Positions 1-10,595 are shown, counted from the first letter of the stretch. The stretch: DNA of 64,000 nt from Shinisaurus crocodilurus (GCA_021292165.1 CM037879.1:18499525-18563524), one strand, 5' to 3'. The notes: generated by a model not told the origin, from the letters alone. A program made the numbers and translations.

Positions 1-883
1 AGCTGGGTTAGTTAGTTCTTGGACGTGAAAAAATCCTTAGGAGGAGAGCGCCCTTCACAAGGGTGCTTCTGCAGTTAGCTGTAAGCCTGGCTGTGTTGTG
101 GAGAGGCCCTCCTCGAGTTAGGTGCAGAAGCTATGTGCAGAAGCTATGCCTGAGTCTGAAGCTCTTGCTTAAGAGCTTTTCTACACGAGGCTGTTAACTG
201 GCTGTTAATCCACTGTATCTACTTTCGGTTTCATCACAGAATTGAGATCCCAACACTACACAAAGAGCATTTCCTTTTTCTGCTTTCCCACTACACAACC
301 TCTAGGTGGCACTGTGGTATAGCAGAATAGCACAATTACACAAGTGGGAAAAGTGTTGTCTTTCACTCTCACAAATAATACCACATTTTCCCTGCTCTAA
401 AAAAAACTCGCCAAAAGTGCTGTTTAAAAACAGAAGTGAAACTGGAGGGTCACAACATTGTCTAAGGAACCCATAAACAACCATGAGTAGGGAATGATGA
501 GTGCACAATAAATGCCTTGTCACAAGTCAATGTTTGGTAGGCTTCTCCCAGGATCTCTCTGCTCAACCAGGTTAAAATCTTACTATTCATAATATTCTAC
601 CTAACTTTGCCTCATGTCCTTTATTTTAAAGCATGTCATCATCTCTTTATTAATATTACCTGCCAGTAAGGGATCTGATGGGTCACTGTATCAAGATGAA
701 TCACTGGTATAATCTAACATGACCAGTCCATTTTATGCACATTTGGATGTTCTTCCAGCATACAAACCCATCCATATTACTTTCCCAGTACCATGCCGGG
801 AGGCTGAAAAGGATACCACTAGTGTTTTATAGAACTAAAATCACATACAATAATGGGCTTATTAATTATTATAAATAATGTGA
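1..883. other. Intergenic, nothing recognised
   Basis: AT-rich sequence with no convincing coding frame, RNA gene or repeat family that I recognise. The only longer frame (302-523, minus) has no family resemblance. Confidence 0.5.
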
Positions 884-940
884 TTTATTATTATTATTAT
901 TATTATTGTTGTTGTTGTTGTTGTTGTTGTTATTATTATT
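884..940. repeat. (TTA)n/(TTG)n microsatellite
   Basis: Compound trinucleotide run: TTA units, then TTG units, then TTA units again. It lies just beside a MIR-like SINE. Confidence 0.95.
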
Positions 941-957
941 AAAAACTATTATTATTA

Positions 958-1189
958 ATAACATTTGTGTAATGCTTTCAAATGTTCAAAGTGCTTCACA
1001 TGCAATAAATAGTTGTAATCCTTATAACAACTATGTCAATATGCTGATCCCCCCATAATGCAGATGGAGGGACAGAGGCTGAGAGAGGGTGGCTTGCCTA
1101 AGGCCATGGAATGAATTCATGGTAGAAGTGAAATTTGAACCTGGGACTTTCTGAATAGTAGTCCCTTAGTCACTGTGCTACACCCACCC
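958..1189 (-). repeat. MIR-like ancient SINE
   Basis: Read on the minus strand it follows the MIR/CORE-SINE layout: a tRNA-like head with a TTCRAAY-type B box, a central 'GCCTAAGGCAAG' type segment, then a stretch resembling 'CTCATCTGTAAAATGGGGA'. The divergence is high, which fits an old amniote insertion. Boundaries are approximate. Confidence 0.65.
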
Positions 1190-2136
1190 TTACAGAAATA
1201 TGGAAACATACAAAAGCACCCCGGGTGGCAAAACCTGTGGATTTTGCCCCATTCAAAAATGTTATCTGGGACTCCATAGGTTACACTCTTGGAAAGTCAG
1301 ATGGGTTTTTATACTCTGGTGTGCAATTTTACTCAGGGGAAAGGGTGGGAGGGACATACAATACGGATTTCATTATATTGTTAAGTTGCTGCATACAATT
1401 CTAAAAGGTGAGTCTGTGGCAACAGGTTGCTTTGCAAGAAATCATTTGCATGAAATAGCAAACACTGAAAGTGCTACTGCTGTGTTATTTATCACAGCGA
1501 TGTTATATAATAACCAGTCACAGCAGGGCATGAACCTAATAAATGTGTATTTAAGTCGGCTAAAAAGCACATTCCCAGGTAAGCATCCATCACTATACAA
1601 TCACACACATTATTATGCGTATTGATAGATAAGCACATGCTTCATGTCCTTTCTCATGCAGCGTGTATACAGACTAAAGCACCCACTGATAAATGGTTTA
1701 CTTCTTGCTTCTCTGTCTGTTGCAGTGGTTGCGGCCTCGCAGAGTCCAGGGGACGAAGCGCTCTGTTTTACCAGCAGATGGCGCCGAAACTTTATCTTCC
1801 GCAGGCCTTTCTACAAACAGAAGACCACGCTAGAAGTTGCCTTGAGAAACCTGAAACAACTGCCACCAGCCTGCTCACTTGCACTTTCTAATATGGGCAG
1901 GTTAGTTGGACCTTCTAATGAAGGCTGGAAATAAAACTGCATATGGGAACATGCCGTTTCCAACAAAGTGGTCTTGCTGGCCGTCTGCTTTCCCCGTGGT
2001 GGAAATGGAAGTCAATCTTTTTGAGCCAGTGAAAACTTGTGATGAAAAAGGGGAGATGGGGCCGGCCCGGCCCGAGACATTCTTTCGCCTGAGGTGAAGG
2101 ACAAGATGCCCCCACACATACAGAGAAGCCAACCAC
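1190..2136. other. Intergenic, nothing recognised
   Basis: Several short frames (such as 1200-1625 and 1644-1934, plus) show no recognisable domain. They look like chance frames in non-coding sequence. Confidence 0.5.
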
Positions 2137-2330
2137 AGGAACATAGGAGGCTGCCTTATACTGAGTCAGACCGTTGGTCCGGCTAGGCCAGTATTGTCAA
2201 CACTGACCGGCAGTGGCTCCCCCAGTGTTTCAGGCAGGCTTCTCTCCTAGCCTTAGCTGGAGACTGAACCTGGGGCCTTCTGCCTGAGAAGCAGGTGCTC
2301 TGCCTGCCATTGAGCCACAGCCCCTCTTCC
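2137..2330 (-). repeat. tRNA-derived SINE (tRNA-Ala-like head)
   Basis: On the minus strand it begins with a tRNA-like unit containing an A box (GTGGCTCAATGG type) and a B-box-like GGTTCAGTCTCC. It ends in the shared body 'AGTATAAGGCAGCCTCCTAT'. The same family recurs at 13462, 15875, 16942 and 17643. Confidence 0.8.
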
Positions 2331-2333
2331 TAT

Positions 2334-2835
2334 GAATCACTGCTCACTGACTCTTACTTCGAGACTGGTGACAGCAGGGCCTCCACTCACCTGAGCAAAG
2401 CAGGGTAGCTTAGGGGCTGTATGGCAGGCAGCAGAGGTGGTGTTGGGGGGTGGCCCACTAGGGCTGAAGCCCCAACTCTTTCATTTGGAGCCCCGAATCT
2501 CTGGGAGGCCCTCTGCCCCACCACCCTGCTGTCCATGGGCACTTGCTGGAATATAGGGACAGGGGCCCTGAGGATCTCTGTTGCATCTGATCCCCCTGGA
2601 TTCGCTGGCTTTTTGCCCACAGATGCTTCACCTCCCGCTGCCCCCCACCCAAATCTTTCTGCCTAAGTTCCCCCCCTGAAATCTAAAGCCCTCCCCTGTC
2701 CATACATCCCTTTTTACAAATAGGGGTGTCCTTAGGAGACAAGATCCTTTACACATGCACACACACACACACAATCAGATTTTAGAGCATATTTAAATTA
2801 GCATATGAAATTTGTGCATTTTTTTTGTTTTTGTT
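2334..2835. other. Intergenic, nothing recognised; short (CA)n
   Basis: No gene is recognised. A short (CA)n run lies at about 2755-2773. Confidence 0.5.
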
Positions 2836-3035
2836 TGGTCCTGTGGGCCTGAGCCCAGATCTTTTCAGTACCTAGCACCACCCCTGGTGGGCACCACTCC
2901 TTCCTCCAACAGAGGGGAATGGTTAGGGGGCTTCCACTGCTGCCCCCTCCACAGCACCCATCAGCTGCCACCCGAGGTGACTGCCTCAATTTGCCTAATG
3001 GCAGGACCAGCCCTGGAGCGGGGAATGGAAGGGAC
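2836..3035 (-). repeat. Unclassified interspersed repeat, also at 32108-32410
   Basis: This block shares segments ('CACCACCCCTGGTGGGCACC', 'CTGCCACCCGAGGTGACTGC') with 32108-32410 and 2081-2130. It is a dispersed family, not a gene. The class is not identified. Confidence 0.5.
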
Positions 3036-3083
3036 TATAGCTCAGTGATAGTAGGTGATATGATGGAAGGCCTCTACCTGAGA

Positions 3084-3243
3084 CTCTGGAGCAGTGTTCT
3101 CCAACCTTGGGTCCCCAGATGTTTTTGGCTTACAACTGGCTGGCCCGTTTTTGGCCTACAACTGGCTACGCTGGCTGGGGCATGCTGGGAGTTGTAGGCC
3201 AAAAACATCTGAGGACCCAAGGTTGGAGAACACTGCTCTGGAG
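3084..3243. mobile_element. hAT-type palindromic MITE with 8-bp TSD
   Basis: Element 3092-3235 has long inverted repeats starting CAGTGTTCTCCAACCTTGGG. It is flanked by a perfect 8-bp duplication, CTCTGGAG (3084-3091 and 3236-3243). An 8-bp TSD with CAG...CTG ends is the hAT signature. The centre carries a duplicated and rearranged segment, so it is not a clean hairpin. Confidence 0.9.
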
Positions 3244-3494
3244 GGTTATTGCCAATCAGAGTCAATAATACTGGATTGGGTGGATAAAATACCTGAACCC
3301 ATTATAGGGCTTTCTATGCTCCCCATGAGATCTTTCCCTGTGTTTTATTTAAGGACTTCCCTTTACCAGCAGGGCTTAATAGGGATGGGGGAGACATCTG
3401 TTTGGTTTGAATTTCAATGCAAACTTACCTAGTTTTGCTCTTTCGAACTAACACATGAAAGGAAACTCAGTTACCTTTCACAATTCGCCCATAC

Positions 3495-3635
3495 AAAACT
3501 GTGTCTATTAGGGGAAAGTGCACACAAAGATGCATCTATTAGTGAAAATTACATTAAAAATGCATTGTATTAGGAAAATTGCTTGCAAAAATGTGTATAT
3601 TAGGCAAAATTGCATACAAAGATACATGTACTAGA
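3495..3635. repeat. Degenerate ~33-bp tandem repeat
   Basis: About four decayed copies of a unit built around 'TATTAGGnnAAATTGCATACAAAGATG'-like sequence. Similar words recur near 7560-7670. It looks like a minisatellite or a transposon-internal repeat. Confidence 0.6.
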
Positions 3636-3636
3636 A

Positions 3637-4230
3637 CAGGGGTCCTCAAACTACAGCCCGCAGGCCACATCCAGCCCGCCGGCTTTCATCTGGCCCGCGG
3701 CCCGATCTAGACTTGTAGGGAAGGGGAGAGGGCTGATCCGGGGGGGCACGGGCCGCCTGCCCGCCCGCCGCCCTGCATCTCCTGCGGGGGGGAGGAAGGG
3801 AGGAGGGCGGCTTAGCCGGGCGCCTGCCGTGGACCGCCCTCCTGCATCTCCTGCGGGTGGGGGGTCTCTTCCCGGGCTGGACAGCGCCGCATCCCTCCCT
3901 CTCTCCCCTCGCAGGCTACCTCTTGCTCCCCGTGCTGGTCCGTCGTCCATCCTGGCCCCGCCGCCCTCTGTTTTTTTCAAAACTGAGCGCGGGCGGAGAG
4001 TCAAGGATGGACGCGACGGAGCAGCTCCGGCAGCGACGGACTTGGGCGGTGGTGGAGGCAGTGGCAGCAGCGCGCAGGGGACCAGGTAGGACGGCGGCGG
4101 GGACGGCGGCGGGGGCAGGGGGGTCCTGCAGCAGCAGCGGCGGCAGCAGCGGGGGGTGGCGGGGTGGTCCTGCAGCAGCGGCAGCGTGGAGGCGGGGGAC
4201 GGCGGCGGGGGGGCGAGAGGCAGGAGTGTT
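3637..4230. other. GC-rich block beginning with a hAT-like terminus
   Basis: It starts with CAGGGGTCCTCAAACTACAG, which resembles the end of hAT/Charlie-like elements. It continues into about 500 bp of very GC- and CpG-rich sequence with CGG and CAG trinucleotide runs. The overlapping frames are low-complexity (Ala, Pro, Arg and Gly rich), so I do not call a gene. It could be a transposon interior or an orphan CpG island. Confidence 0.45.
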
Positions 4231-4560
4231 GGTAAGGGAATAACAGGAGGTCAAGCATGGCAAGGTTTGATGTAGCAGGAGATCAGGAACAGGCTACAGC
4301 TAGCATGGGAGACCATGTTGCTATGGCAAAGGCTGAAGGTGAAATGCAGCTCTATAGCCCTTTCCTGGCAGCTCCCAGCTGGTCCACATTAGCCCACCTG
4401 GGAGTGCCTGCTGGTCTGGACCTGAACTCTGCAAGGGTTTACCAGTCAGGGCTCACACCCTGCGAAGCCCTGCGGCCGGTTATATGCAAAGCTGTCACCA
4501 GATGGCGCTGCAGGACAGACCCTGACACTCTCTGACTGGCTGTGATTCACGAAAGCTTAA
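4231..4560. other. Intergenic, nothing recognised
   Basis: Follows the GC-rich block. The 92-codon frame at 4257-4535 has no recognisable domain. Confidence 0.45.
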
Positions 4561-4569
4561 GCCAAGAGT

Positions 4570-4660
4570 GGGGCATGTGTGGCCCTCCAGATGTTGTTGG
4601 ACTGCAACTCCCATTGGCCCTAGTCAGCATAGGCAATGGTGAGGGGCCAACGTCAATGGA
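4570..4660. mobile_element. hAT-type MITE remnant
   Basis: Contains the family words 'TGGCCCTCCAGATGTTGTTG' and 'GACTGCAACTCCCAT', followed by a short decayed right arm. Confidence 0.6.
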
Positions 4661-4760
4661 CCGGTCATGTTGTTTGAATGTCTGACTGCCGTCTCCCAAA
4701 GCAGTTACTTTATTCCCAACTCAAGGATGGAAAGCGGAATATCGGTGGTCAGTATAAGAG

Positions 4761-4922
4761 GCCTGTGGCTTACGCTGGCTCAGCTTGTCTGAGTGTGGAA
4801 AGCTAAGCAGGGTCAAGCCTGGTTGTTACTTGGATGGGAGACCCCTCCTCTAGTTTCCTGCATTGAGCAGGGGGTTGGACTCGATAGCCTTGTAGGCTCC
4901 TTCCAACTCTATGATCTATGAA
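4761..4922 (+). repeat. 5S-rRNA-derived SINE with CR1-like tail
   Basis: The head follows 5S rRNA, including the internal pol III promoter words AAGCTAAGCAGGGTC and 'CCTGGTTGTTACTTGGATGG'. The 3' part ('GGGTTGGACTCGATAGCC', 'CTCCTTCCAACTCTATGAT') matches the CR1 LINE 3' end. A 5S head plus a LINE tail is the SINE3 layout and implies CR1-driven mobilisation. It is not a functional 5S gene because the 3' third is replaced. Confidence 0.88.
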
Positions 4923-4925
4923 AAA

Positions 4926-5357
4926 TCTATGAAATATGTTCTTAAGGCTAATCTAAAAAAATGCAATATAAACATCGAAAACTGGGAAGCTCTGGCCCAT
5001 GAACGATCTAACTGGAGGTTGGCCTTTCACAAAGGTTCCATGGACTTTTCTGCTGTGGCACCCCGTTTGTGGAATGAGCTCCCCAAAGAGGCTCGCCTGG
5101 CACCCACATTGCACTCTTTCTGGTGCCTTTTTATTCTCCCAGGCATTTTAATCATCTTAATCATTTTTATCTTGTAGTTTTTAACTCTGTTACTGTAATT
5201 TGAACTGCTGCTAGCTTTGCTGTTTGTTTTAATCTGTGGTTTTAAATTTTATAGTTATATTATAATGTGTTTTATGGTTTTAACTGTTGTAAACCGCCCA
5301 GAGAGCGTCAGCTATTGGGCGGTATAAAAATGTATTAAATAAATAAATAAATAAATA
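4926..5357 (+). repeat. L2/CR1-clade LINE 3' end
   Basis: A short frame reads like the C-terminal end of an L2-type reverse transcriptase ORF (residues 'PRLWNELPKEARLAPTLHSF'). It is followed by the 3' UTR with 'AACCGCCCAGAGAGCGTCAG' and an AAAT-repeat tail. It is heavily 5' truncated. Relatives lie at 14985-15473, 34255-34432 and 9555-9622. Confidence 0.8.
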
Positions 5358-5359
5358 GT

Positions 5360-6060
5360 GATTGGCTTCTCCTGCTTGGAAGAATATCTGTGAACGTTCT
5401 ATGATATGGTGGTAGTTCAGCCAATGGCTTGAGGCGAGGGACATCCAGGCCAAAAAGTGTGAGAGGCATAGGAATGTCAGAGAGATCCACAATAGATTCA
5501 AATGAGTTCGGATTCCGATGAATCTGACCTGCAGAATCCACAGCAGACCTGCTTTTTTCAAGTCGTGCAAATTCCACGGACTTGGGGACCAGTTTTTCAC
5601 CTTTTGGCAGAGGTGAATCAGCACAAGTAGAATGAAATTCCTACAGGTGGGTTGACCTATGGGCTGACTTTGGTGAGCTATGCTGCGTATCGAGCGGCGG
5701 TAAATAACCCAACCCCTGGGAAACCAATGGTTTTGGCTGGAGGAGCTTGACCAGGAGGCTTGTGGAGCCTTCTGGAATTAAATCGCCTCTAAATTCCACC
5801 TGACCTTGGGCAGCATCAGTGCCAGTACCGACTGGAGACCAAGGCAAGGGATACTGACTGGGCTTCGGTGTGGAAAACTGCGGGCAAGATGGTAGCCATC
5901 GTCATCGGCCACAGCACTGTGATGTGGAAGGCAACGGAAAACCAGCACATTATATTTTCCAAGTATACTCATCATGGCTAGATACACATCTAAAGATAGT
6001 CTATCCGTGACGATGTCCAAACTCCAGTAGGAGAGGAACAAGAAGGTGAAGAAGAATGGA
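5360..6060 (-). pseudogene. Decayed coding remnant, unidentified protein
   Basis: Three overlapping minus-strand frames (6041-5778, 5847-5641, 5577-5335) read as pieces of one hydrophilic, Pro/Ser-rich protein split by frameshifts. Fragments include 'DRLSLDVYLAMMSILGKYN' and 'SIVDLSDIPMPLTLFGLDV'. I do not recognise a domain. It ends against the L2 tail at 5357. A retroelement gag-like ORF or a captured gene fragment is possible. The call rests only on frame continuity and amino-acid composition. Confidence 0.35.
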
Positions 6061-6812
6061 ATTCTGATTTATTTTTATTTTTTAAAAAAATTGATTCCGC
6101 TAATGAGTGTACGATGGAACAAAAGACGCCTAACAATCCACAAAGCACAGATGGAACAGATTTAATAAAATCTGTACATCCTGAGAGAGAGAGGTACTTT
6201 TTAGCTTGTTAAAATGGTGTATTCTGGGATCACTACAAGTACACCTTGAAAGAAGTTTACATGGAAAATGGATCTCTCTGTAGATACCCACAGAAGAAAA
6301 GGCCAACCTGTATGCGTGTGTGTTTTCCACTCTGCTGATGCACCTCTAAACTAATTTATTTACTGATATAATCCTCCCAGGAAGCCCTGAGTGAGGCCAC
6401 CACCTTCTTTAATGTGTGCCTGGTATTTCTGAATGAGCCAACAGTATTATCCTGCTTGCCATGCAGTGCATTAGCCGTATCGGATAACAGGAATGGTGCC
6501 ATCTAATGTACTGTAATAGCAGATGCTTATAAACACTGGGTTTAAAGGCCTATGCTTGTGACCTTCCAGCAGATGGAGGCAAAAATTATTAATCAATTGC
6601 TGTATCTTAGCCATGTGCTTTCTTTAATCAAATGCTGAACAAGGGGGGGGGGGGAGCTGATGCTCCAGACAGCTAAAATCGATAGATTTACACCAGTGAT
6701 TCAACTGGCCCTGAATGTGGTATTGTGGATCTTTTTGAAAATGGAGATCTTTATTTTCTTGGAGATAAAACTCCTCCTGGAGACTTCAACATGGTATCCA
6801 CCAAATCCAAAC
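6061..6812. other. Intergenic, nothing recognised
   Basis: AT-rich, with a poly-G run near 6641-6654. No gene or repeat family recognised. Confidence 0.5.
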
Positions 6813-6962
6813 ATTTAAAGCAAGAATGGGCAACATGTGGCCCTCCAGATGTTTTGGCCTACAACCTCCATCGTCCCTGACTATTGGCTATGGCTTGGGC
6901 TGATGGGAGTTGCTGTCCAACAGCATCTGCAGGGTCACACATTCCCCATCCTTTATTTAAAG
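6813..6962. mobile_element. hAT-type MITE with 8-bp TSD
   Basis: Element 6821-6954 has moderately diverged inverted ends (CAAGAATGGGCAACATGTGG and its complement). It is flanked by a perfect direct repeat, ATTTAAAG (6813-6820 and 6955-6962). Confidence 0.85.
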
Positions 6963-7098
6963 CAGGGCTCTCCAACCTTGGGTCCCCAGATGTTGCTGGC
7001 CTACAGCTCCCAGCATACCCAGCCAGCATGGCTAATGGCAAGGGATTCTGGGAGCTGTAGTCCAGCAACATCTGGGGACCCAAGGTTGGAGAGCCCTG
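6963..7098. mobile_element. hAT-type palindromic MITE, abutting its neighbour
   Basis: Inverted ends CAGGGCTCTCCAACCTTGGG, with the internal word 'CTACAGCTCCCAGCATACCC' and its complement. It starts directly after the right TSD of the preceding MITE. Its own right flank (ATTTCACC) matches that octamer only partly. Confidence 0.8.
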
Positions 7099-7106
7099 AT
7101 TTCACC

Positions 7107-7560
7107 TACCTCATATATGCTTTTTTACAACCCAGTTTTGAAAGGCTGAAATAAGGAGAAATAAGGATTAGGGTTCAATAAGCCATAAACAGTATTCTCT
7201 GTGCTCAGTAGCCTTTTGGTTCCTCTTTTGCACTGCTGTTCCAGAGGAAAAGCTGTTCCTGAAGGTTAGAGACCATCCGGAGCAGCATTTGATGCAGCAT
7301 GAAGGGGCTATGGAGGGAAAGAGAAACTGGTGAACAAGCAAACTCCAAAACCTTCCCCCATGTGTGCATATGGAAGCTCTTTTTGTGCCTGCGTGGAGCT
7401 CGCTGGGTCTTAGCTATGGATGTATGCAAAATTTGGTTCAGTTGATTTTTTAAATTAGGATTTTACCCAATTCACACCTTCCGGACTGGACTCGGACACA
7501 AACCGTGGTTGAAGTGTGTACATTTCCGAGCTTGCAATGTGATTTGCAGATTATTATTTT
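7107..7560. other. Intergenic, nothing recognised
   Basis: No recognisable coding or repeat content. Confidence 0.45.
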
Positions 7561-7701
7561 TTTAAAATGCACACAAATATGCTTTAATCAATGGGAGAAG
7601 AATGCATACATTTCAAAGATGCGCACAATTGATGAGAACATCTGGAAAAATACACACTAAAATACAGATTTTCAGTACTCCTGCGTGGGTGCACGCTCTC
7701 C

Positions 7702-7853
7702 CTCTAGAGCAGCCTTCCCCAACCTGGTGCCCTCCAGATGTTTTGGACTACAACCCCCATCAGCCCCAGCGAATGTGGCTAGCAGTCAGGAATTCTGAGA
7801 TTTGTAGTCCAAAACATCTGGAGGGCACCAGGTTGGGGAAGAGTGCTCTAGGA
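7702..7853. mobile_element. hAT-type palindromic MITE
   Basis: Element 7710-7845 has inverted arms beginning CAGCCTTCCCCAACCTGGTG. The flanking octamers are CTCTAGAG and CTCTAGGA, 6 of 8 matching, which is a slightly decayed TSD. Confidence 0.82.
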
Positions 7854-7889
7854 CTTGGAGCTGCTGAGATTAAAGTGGGTGGTACCTAA

Positions 7890-8440
7890 CTCCAGTAAGA
7901 TTAAACAGAATAGATAACAATTGCTCCACACTTTGTTGGAGAGGATGTCAGGAAATAGGTACATATGCTCATATGTGGTGGAGTTGTAGAAATGTTCTGG
8001 AATTTTGGTGAGAGGTTTTTACAGAAATATCAGAAATTATTGGAATTAATCTAGAGGTCTGTCCTAAACTTGCTTTGTTATCAATAACCAATAAAGTCAC
8101 TTGTGCCCAAAATACGAAGGAACTAATTGTAAACTTGTTAACTGCGGCTAGGTTAATGATAGTGAGGAAATGGAAAGTACAACATGTTTTTCTAATAACT
8201 GATTGGTATAAGGAAGTTTGGGATATAGCCCTAAATTATAAACTAACTTGTAGTATCAAATGCAAAAAGGGACAGTTAAAGAAGAAGAATTTTATGGGTA
8301 TATGGAATCAATTATTAGACTATGTATTAATAAAGGGGAAGGGGAGTATGCCTTGTCAGGATGTGTTATATTTTTGGAATGTGGCTGTATGTAGTTTATA
8401 ACAACTAAATAAAATTTATTTTAAAAAAATAAAATAAAGT
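7890..8440 (+). repeat. L1 LINE 3' end (ORF2 C-terminus)
   Basis: The translated pieces 'HMWWSCRNVLEFWERFL' and 'LLTAARLMIVRKWK', then 'WYKEVWDIALNYKLT', are the conserved C-terminal pattern of L1-clade ORF2. A short UTR and an A-rich tail with AATAAA follow near 8408-8440. In-frame stops upstream show it is dead. It is a 5'-truncated insertion. Confidence 0.8.
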
Positions 8441-8594
8441 GGGAACAAACCAGTAGAGGCAGGACTGCCTGTTTTTCAGGGAATTGAATATCTCAATCAG
8501 AGGTCTGGACATGGATGCTCAAAATCCAGGAATGGCCTCTCCATCAGCCTTCCACTGGTGGAATGTGAGCTCTCATCGCTCAGCTCCATTTGGG

Positions 8595-8621
8595 GGAGAG
8601 AGGGAGGGGGAAGGGGAGAGG

Positions 8622-8663
<42 letters not shown>
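8595..8663. repeat. (GA)n microsatellite
   Basis: GGGA-rich run turning into a pure GA run. It creates long Arg/Glu frames that are not genes. Confidence 0.95.
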
Positions 8664-8666
<3 letters not shown>

Positions 8667-9265
8667 TGGGAGAAGTAGAATGGATTGGTCAGGACAGATT
8701 TTCTCCTACTGCCCACACTTTTGCAAAATTGCAATCATTTTTGGCTGTCCCAGGCTTTCTGTCATTTCACCCAGGAGCTTAGCTCTGTTATCACTGGTCA
8801 GAGAGAGGAAACCATGGCTTAAAGCAGCCAAGGCTGGAGAGCCTTTTTCCTGTCAAGGTCCACAACACATCACTTGAAACCTGCCAGGGTTTGTTTTAAA
8901 AGTGAATATTAAAAATTGGAGGTACAATCCAATCTCTCCTCTCCATATACAAGGGAGAGAATGGGCAGAGGCAATTTTTGTCTTCCTCTCTCATAAGACT
9001 AGGTCATATCAGGACTAGAAATCATCATCGTCGTCATCATCATCGTATGTGTATGCCACTTTCCCAAGGTAAAACCATGCTCAAAGCCACTTATATAGCA
9101 ACATGGGGGGGATAATAAAATACAGCATTGTTTTGCGATAATTCACTAACAGTTGCAAATCATAACAACATTTAAATAGTTATACAGAAATAGATCACAT
9201 TAATAAATATACTGCAAGATTAAACAATCCGCTAAAATTAAACAATTAGAACGAATGGGTGCAAA
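8664..9265. other. Intergenic, nothing recognised
   Basis: Contains a short ATC/GTC trinucleotide run near 9023-9046. Otherwise unassigned, possibly an old LINE 3' region. Confidence 0.4.
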
Positions 9266-9269
9266 TGAC

Positions 9270-9495
9270 AAGGAAGCAGATTTCAGCTAAATATTTGGAG
9301 AATAAGAACAGTTCAGCAGTGGAACCGTCTGCCTCCAGGGGTGGTGGGCTCTTCATCACTGGAGGCATTGAAGAAGAGACCGAATAGCTATCTCTCAGGG
9401 ATGCTGAAGTTGCAAGATTCCTCCAATGAGCAGCAGGTTGGACTAGATGACCTCCCAGACCTATTCCAACTCTAACCTTTGATGATTCTGTGATC
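9270..9495 (+). repeat. CR1 LINE 3' end
   Basis: Contains the CR1 3' UTR words 'CCTCCAGGGGTGGTGGGCTC' and 'GGTTGGACTAGATGACCTCC', and ends near 'GATGATTCTGTGAT', the CR1 octamer tail type. Confidence 0.8.
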
Positions 9496-9554
9496 ATCTG
9501 ATCAAATTGATCAGCAGTAGCCATTCAGGACAAACAAAAGAAACTCAGGACAAA

Positions 9555-9622
9555 CAGAAGAAAGAGCTTTGGCTGTTGGGTGGTATACAAATGTAATAAA
9601 GAAATAAAATAAATAAATAAAA
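9555..9622 (+). repeat. L2-type LINE tail
   Basis: 'AGAGCTTTGGCTGTTGGGTG' followed by 'GTATACAAATGTAATAAA' and AAAT repeats. This is the same 3' end as at 5281-5357. Confidence 0.7.
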
Positions 9623-9713
9623 TGGCTTCTTCACTCAGTGTATGTGGAACTCCTGGCCACAAGATGTGTAGTGATGGCTGCTAGTTTAGGTGGTTTTAGA
9701 GGAGGATTAGATC

Positions 9714-9965
9714 AGGGGTGTTGAACCACTTTCAGCCCAAGGGCCAAATTCCATTTCGGAGATGCCTTTGGGGACTGCATTCCAGTGGTGGGCGGGGCAA
9801 AGGCAAAGGGGGCGTGTCCAAAATACCAGCCTATTTCAGCTTAAAGCTCTTACTGCCAGTAACTAAGCATCTCAGACTTTTAGAATGGGAGGGGGAGGAA
9901 ACTGCACAAAAGCTGGGAAACCACCCAATGATCAGTGGGTGGAACCAGAGGAAGCGGTAGGGGCT
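9714..9965 (-). mobile_element. hAT-like non-autonomous element
   Basis: Begins CAGGGGTGTTGAACCACTTT and shares its body, in reverse orientation, with 13513-13853 and 55245-55545. The ends are CAG-type. Confidence 0.6.
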
Positions 9966-10489
9966 ATCTGGGGAACCCTGGAGAGCTGTGTTGGGGGCCA
10001 CAGGGGAGCTGATTTGGCCTGAGGTTCTGCACCCTTGGATTGGATGGATTCAGTGAAGGCAGCTCTATCAGTGAGCATTGGCCATGATAGCTAGATGAAG
10101 CCTTCAGGTTCGGAGATGGTGCAGCACTGAGCACCAGTCCCAGGCATGGAGGCAAGCAGCAGGGTAGGTCTGTTGCCTTACCAGCAGTTGGATGGTCATT
10201 GACGGAAACAGGTTGGAGGACCAGAATGGGATATAAAACGGATGCCTCCAGGCGGAGGGAGAATGCAGGAAAGGAAAAATGATCTTCATCCAGTGCCAGA
10301 AATCATCCCTGCCCTCCTCAACCCCGTTGTCGTCACTCACCCTGCAGCGCCCATTCACACAGCCCCGCTCTTCTGTTGATTGGCATGTTTCAGTGCAATC
10401 AGGGAGCAGGAGGGAAGTGGTGGCGTTGGCCGATCTCTTCTCCATTCATGGCCACATCTTTCCCCCAGCTTCCCTGTCCTCTGCACTCA
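9966..10489. other. Intergenic, nothing recognised
   Basis: No recognised gene or repeat. The frames here have no domain signatures. Confidence 0.45.
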
Positions 10490-10491
10490 TC

Positions 10492-10530
<39 letters not shown>

Positions 10531-10531
10531 G
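10490..10531. repeat. (CT)n(GT)n microsatellite
   Basis: A pure CT run followed directly by a pure GT run. Confidence 0.95.
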
Positions 10532-10595
10532 CGGTGGAATCTGGATCAGGCCCATCATCTTTGATCTGATCTGCACTAGTCATGCTTGTAAAAAG

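Noticed and set aside
2137..2330. Possible tRNA-Ala gene
   Set aside because: The tRNA-like part is decayed and fused to a SINE body found in several copies.
3610..4263. Long frames in the GC-rich block
   Set aside because: Ala/Pro/Arg/Gly-rich translations on both strands, driven by CpG and triplet repeats.
4761..4922. Possible functional 5S rRNA gene
   Set aside because: Only the 5' and central 5S parts are present; the 3' third is replaced by a CR1-like tail, as in a SINE.
8484..8877. Arg/Glu-repeat frames
   Set aside because: Produced by the (GA)n microsatellite.
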